Shown here: positions 40,144-41,290 of the stretch, in pieces | Layout: every line of letters starts with the position of its first letter | How positions within the stretch are numbered: position 1 is the first letter of the stretch | Assembly (NCBI GenBank): GCA_020860205.1 | Contig: JAJBUU010000006.1 | Location: forward strand, 1 to 41,290 | Direction: 5' to 3' | Source: Oscillospiraceae bacterium | GTDB taxonomy: Bacteria; Bacillota; Clostridia; Oscillospirales; Oscillospiraceae | DNA: 41,290 nt | Translations under genes and position numbers: made by a program | The notes under the pieces: generated by a model | The model's input: only the letters and a program-made list of their open reading frames with translations | Told to the model about the DNA's origin: nothing | The model's database searches: none

Positions 40144-40197
40144 TTGCAAAAGCAACAGTTGTATGATACACTATCATACAACCTGATGGATTGTCAA
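40144..40197. promoter_or_regulatory. Overlapping divergent promoters with TetR operator
   Basis: The operator is a perfect palindrome: GTTGTATGATA (40158-40168), CAC, TATCATACAAC (40172-40182). The plus promoter is TTGCAA (40144-40149), 17 nt, TACACT (40167-40172). The minus promoter is TTGACA (complement of 40192-40197), 16 nt, GATAGT (complement of 40170-40175). Both -10 boxes lie inside the operator, so bound TetR would block both directions. A small TGTTGC/GCAACA hairpin precedes it. Confidence 0.75.
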
Positions 40198-40240
40198 GAT
40201 AAAAGGTTCCGTTTTTTGCCGGAGAGGAGGAGACTTTTCC

Positions 40241-40396
40241 ATGCAAACGTCCAAACGAAAGGCGGGCAGCGTTATTCTGACGCTTTGCGAAATCGGCATC
40301 GGCGTCCTGCTGTTGCACAGGTTGTTCCGTCTCCTTGCTGCGAAAATGAAAGCCAAAACGAAGGAGGATTTCTCATGCAAACATTCAGAAGGATGA
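40241..40396 (+). CDS. 51-residue membrane peptide, truncated duplicate of the DUF308 N-terminus
   Basis: An ATG with AGGAGG 10 nt upstream opens a 51-codon frame. Its first 25 residues align without gaps to the start of the next protein: MQTSKRKAGSVILTLCEIG versus MQTFRRMTGAIIMALCEIA, 14 of 25 identical in all. Beyond residue 25 the similarity ends and a basic tail follows. The product would have one membrane helix (about 9-25) with positive flanks. The stop lies 22 nt inside the DUF308 gene, so translation may be coupled. It could be a decaying partial duplication or a working small membrane protein; the intact ribosome site favours the idea that it is at least translated. Confidence 0.6.
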   Translation: MQTSKRKAGSVILTLCEIGIGVLLLHRLFRLLAAKMKAKTKEDFSCKHSEG

Positions 40397-40977
40397 CGGG
40401 CGCCATCATCATGGCGCTGTGCGAGATCGCGGTCGGTATCCTGCTGCTGGTCGAGCCGGTGGGGTTCACGGCAGGGATCATCTGCGTCTGCGGTGTCCTG
40501 CTCGTCCTCAGCGGACTTGTCCAGGTGATCTCTTATTTCCGCGCCAGTCCGGAGGAGAGTGTCAGGCGGCATGGTCTGACCAAAGGGCTGCTTTGCATCG
40601 TGGGCGGGCTTTTCTGCGCGCTGCGCGCCCAATGGTTCATTGCAACCTTTCCGGTGCTGACCATTCTGTACGGATGCAGCACGTTGGTACTCGGTATTCA
40701 TAAAATCGGGCTTTCTATTGATTTGGCGCGACTGAAAAGCAGGAGCTGGAAATGGGCGCTGCTGGACGCGATCGTCACGCTGATTTGCGCCATCGTGATA
40801 CTCTGCAACCCCTTTACCACAACTGCGGTTCTCTGGATATTTGTCGCAGTCTCCCTGCTTGTGGAAGGGCTGATTGACTTTATTTCTGCCTTTTTCGTCA
40901 GGAAATCGACAAAAGACGTGGACGACGACACTGTGATCGACGCGGAATATTCCGTCACAGAGAAACAGGAACCTTAA
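40375..40977 (+). CDS. DUF308 (HdeD-like) membrane protein
   Basis: The 200-residue protein starts at MQTFRRMTG (40375; AAGGAGG 7 nt upstream). It has about six hydrophobic helices in three pairs, typical of the DUF308/HdeD family: helices near 8-25, 31-50, 68-82, 86-102, 122-140 and 145-165, and an acidic C-terminus. HdeD is linked to acid resistance in enterobacteria, but the function in clostridia is unknown. The gene is under the TetR operator and preceded by its own truncated duplicate. Confidence 0.85.
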   Translation: MQTFRRMTGAIIMALCEIAVGILLLVEPVGFTAGIICVCGVLLVLSGLVQVISYFRASPEESVRRHGLTKGLLCIVGGLFCALRAQWFIATFPVLTILYGCSTLVLGIHKIGLSIDLARLKSRSWKWALLDAIVTLICAIVILCNPFTTTAVLWIFVAVSLLVEGLIDFISAFFVRKSTKDVDDDTVIDAEYSVTEKQEP

Positions 40978-41003
40978 AGACCATTTTGCAGTCTCTTGCA
41001 AAG

Positions 41004-41037
41004 GCCGTGCAGCAAAATAGCTGCGCGGCTTTTTTTT
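41004..41037 (+). terminator. Rho-independent terminator after the DUF308 gene
   Basis: GCCGTGCAGC (41004-41013) pairs with GCTGCGCGGC (41020-41029, one G-T pair) around a 6-nt loop, followed by eight T (41030-41037). Confidence 0.92.
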
Positions 41038-41290
41038 GTGGTTTGTTCATGCATCGAACATGGGGTTTGTCGCTGAGGGCAGGGGTTCGCCTCTGCCGAT
41101 TTATGCAGCGCTGCCTTGAAAATAGATGCTGTTGCCCTAAAATAATCCGCAGTACGGCTTGACAAACGGCGTGCATTATGGTATACTTTAGCTACAGACT
41201 TTTTTGCTGAAATTTGCATTTGTGTGTTCCATAGAGTGTGTTTGTCAAATAAAAATGTGAGCAAAAGGGCCCCCAAAAGGTGAGCACCTT
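41038..41290. other. Terminal intergenic region
   Basis: No gene is visible before the window ends. Two hairpins occur: TGTTC/GAACA (41044-41060) and GCAGGGG-TTCG-CCTCTGC (41079-41096, a stable UUCG-type loop). A strong promoter follows, and its transcript continues past the end. Confidence 0.5.
41159..41187 (+). promoter_or_regulatory. Sigma-A promoter of an unseen downstream gene or RNA
   Basis: TTGACA (41159-41164), 17 nt, TATACT (41182-41187): a near-consensus promoter. At least 95 nt of leader follow without a start codon preceded by a ribosome site, ending in an AAGGTG...CACCTT hairpin cut by the window edge. Confidence 0.75.

Overview
The window is ordinary chromosomal DNA from a fairly GC-rich (by eye mid-to-upper 50s %) member of the Firmicutes, most likely a spore-forming anaerobic clostridium of the Oscillospiraceae/Ruminococcaceae type. 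Supporting this are strong Shine-Dalgarno sites, sigma-A promoters of the TTGACA-17-TATAAT type, RNase J, a ClpE-type unfoldase with a zinc finger, an ECF transporter module next to truA, a TrpR-family regulator heading a his operon, and both subunits of dipicolinate synthase (a spore-specific enzyme). The genus is an inference. No prophage, transposase, CRISPR array, tRNA or rRNA was found.

Layout. 1-1.6 kb (+): promoter, a DUF134/NifX fusion, a small ferredoxin-thioredoxin reductase catalytic subunit and thioredoxin, closed by a two-way terminator. 1.7-4.2 kb (-): folC, ruvX and a GNAT acetyltransferase behind a promoter with a leader of about 235 nt. 4.2-6.6 kb (+): rpmG-secE-nusG-rplK-rplA, ended by a strong terminator, so rplJ-rplL are not attached. 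6.8-11.7 kb (+): an LCP cell-wall ligase, then an XpaC/TelA/TPM-domain gene trio. 11.9-18.9 kb (+): a YbaK-type deacylase, rpe-recR, a very strong promoter with a leader of about 540 nt before RNase J, an ArsC/Spx-like protein, an MFS carrier and a secreted stalk-domain protein. 19-27.9 kb (-): two transcription units, DUF5711-cvpA-clpE and methyltransferase-ecfA1-ecfA2-ecfT-truA, each preceded by a copy of a 35-nt palindrome that contains an extended -10 promoter. 28.3-29.8 kb (-): dpaA-dpaB. 30.1-39.4 kb (+): a divergent shikimate-kinase-like gene, then a complete histidine operon (hisR/yerC, Z, G, D, C, B, H, A, F, IE, J) with mostly 4-nt start/stop overlaps. 39.5-41 kb: a TetR regulator diverging, across a perfect operator palindrome, from a 51-codon ORF and a DUF308 membrane protein; the 51-codon ORF is a truncated duplicate of the DUF308 gene's 5' end. 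The window ends just after a strong promoter whose gene lies outside.

The genes are mostly housekeeping. The less explained signals are regulatory or structural: the paired palindromic promoters, a roughly 50-nt repeat placed upstream of two unrelated promoters, the long rod-like RNA in front of RNase J, the truncated duplication beside the TetR operator, and a shikimate-kinase fold lacking two substrate-site residues. Coordinates and base pairing were worked out by eye; no alignment, folding or database search was run.
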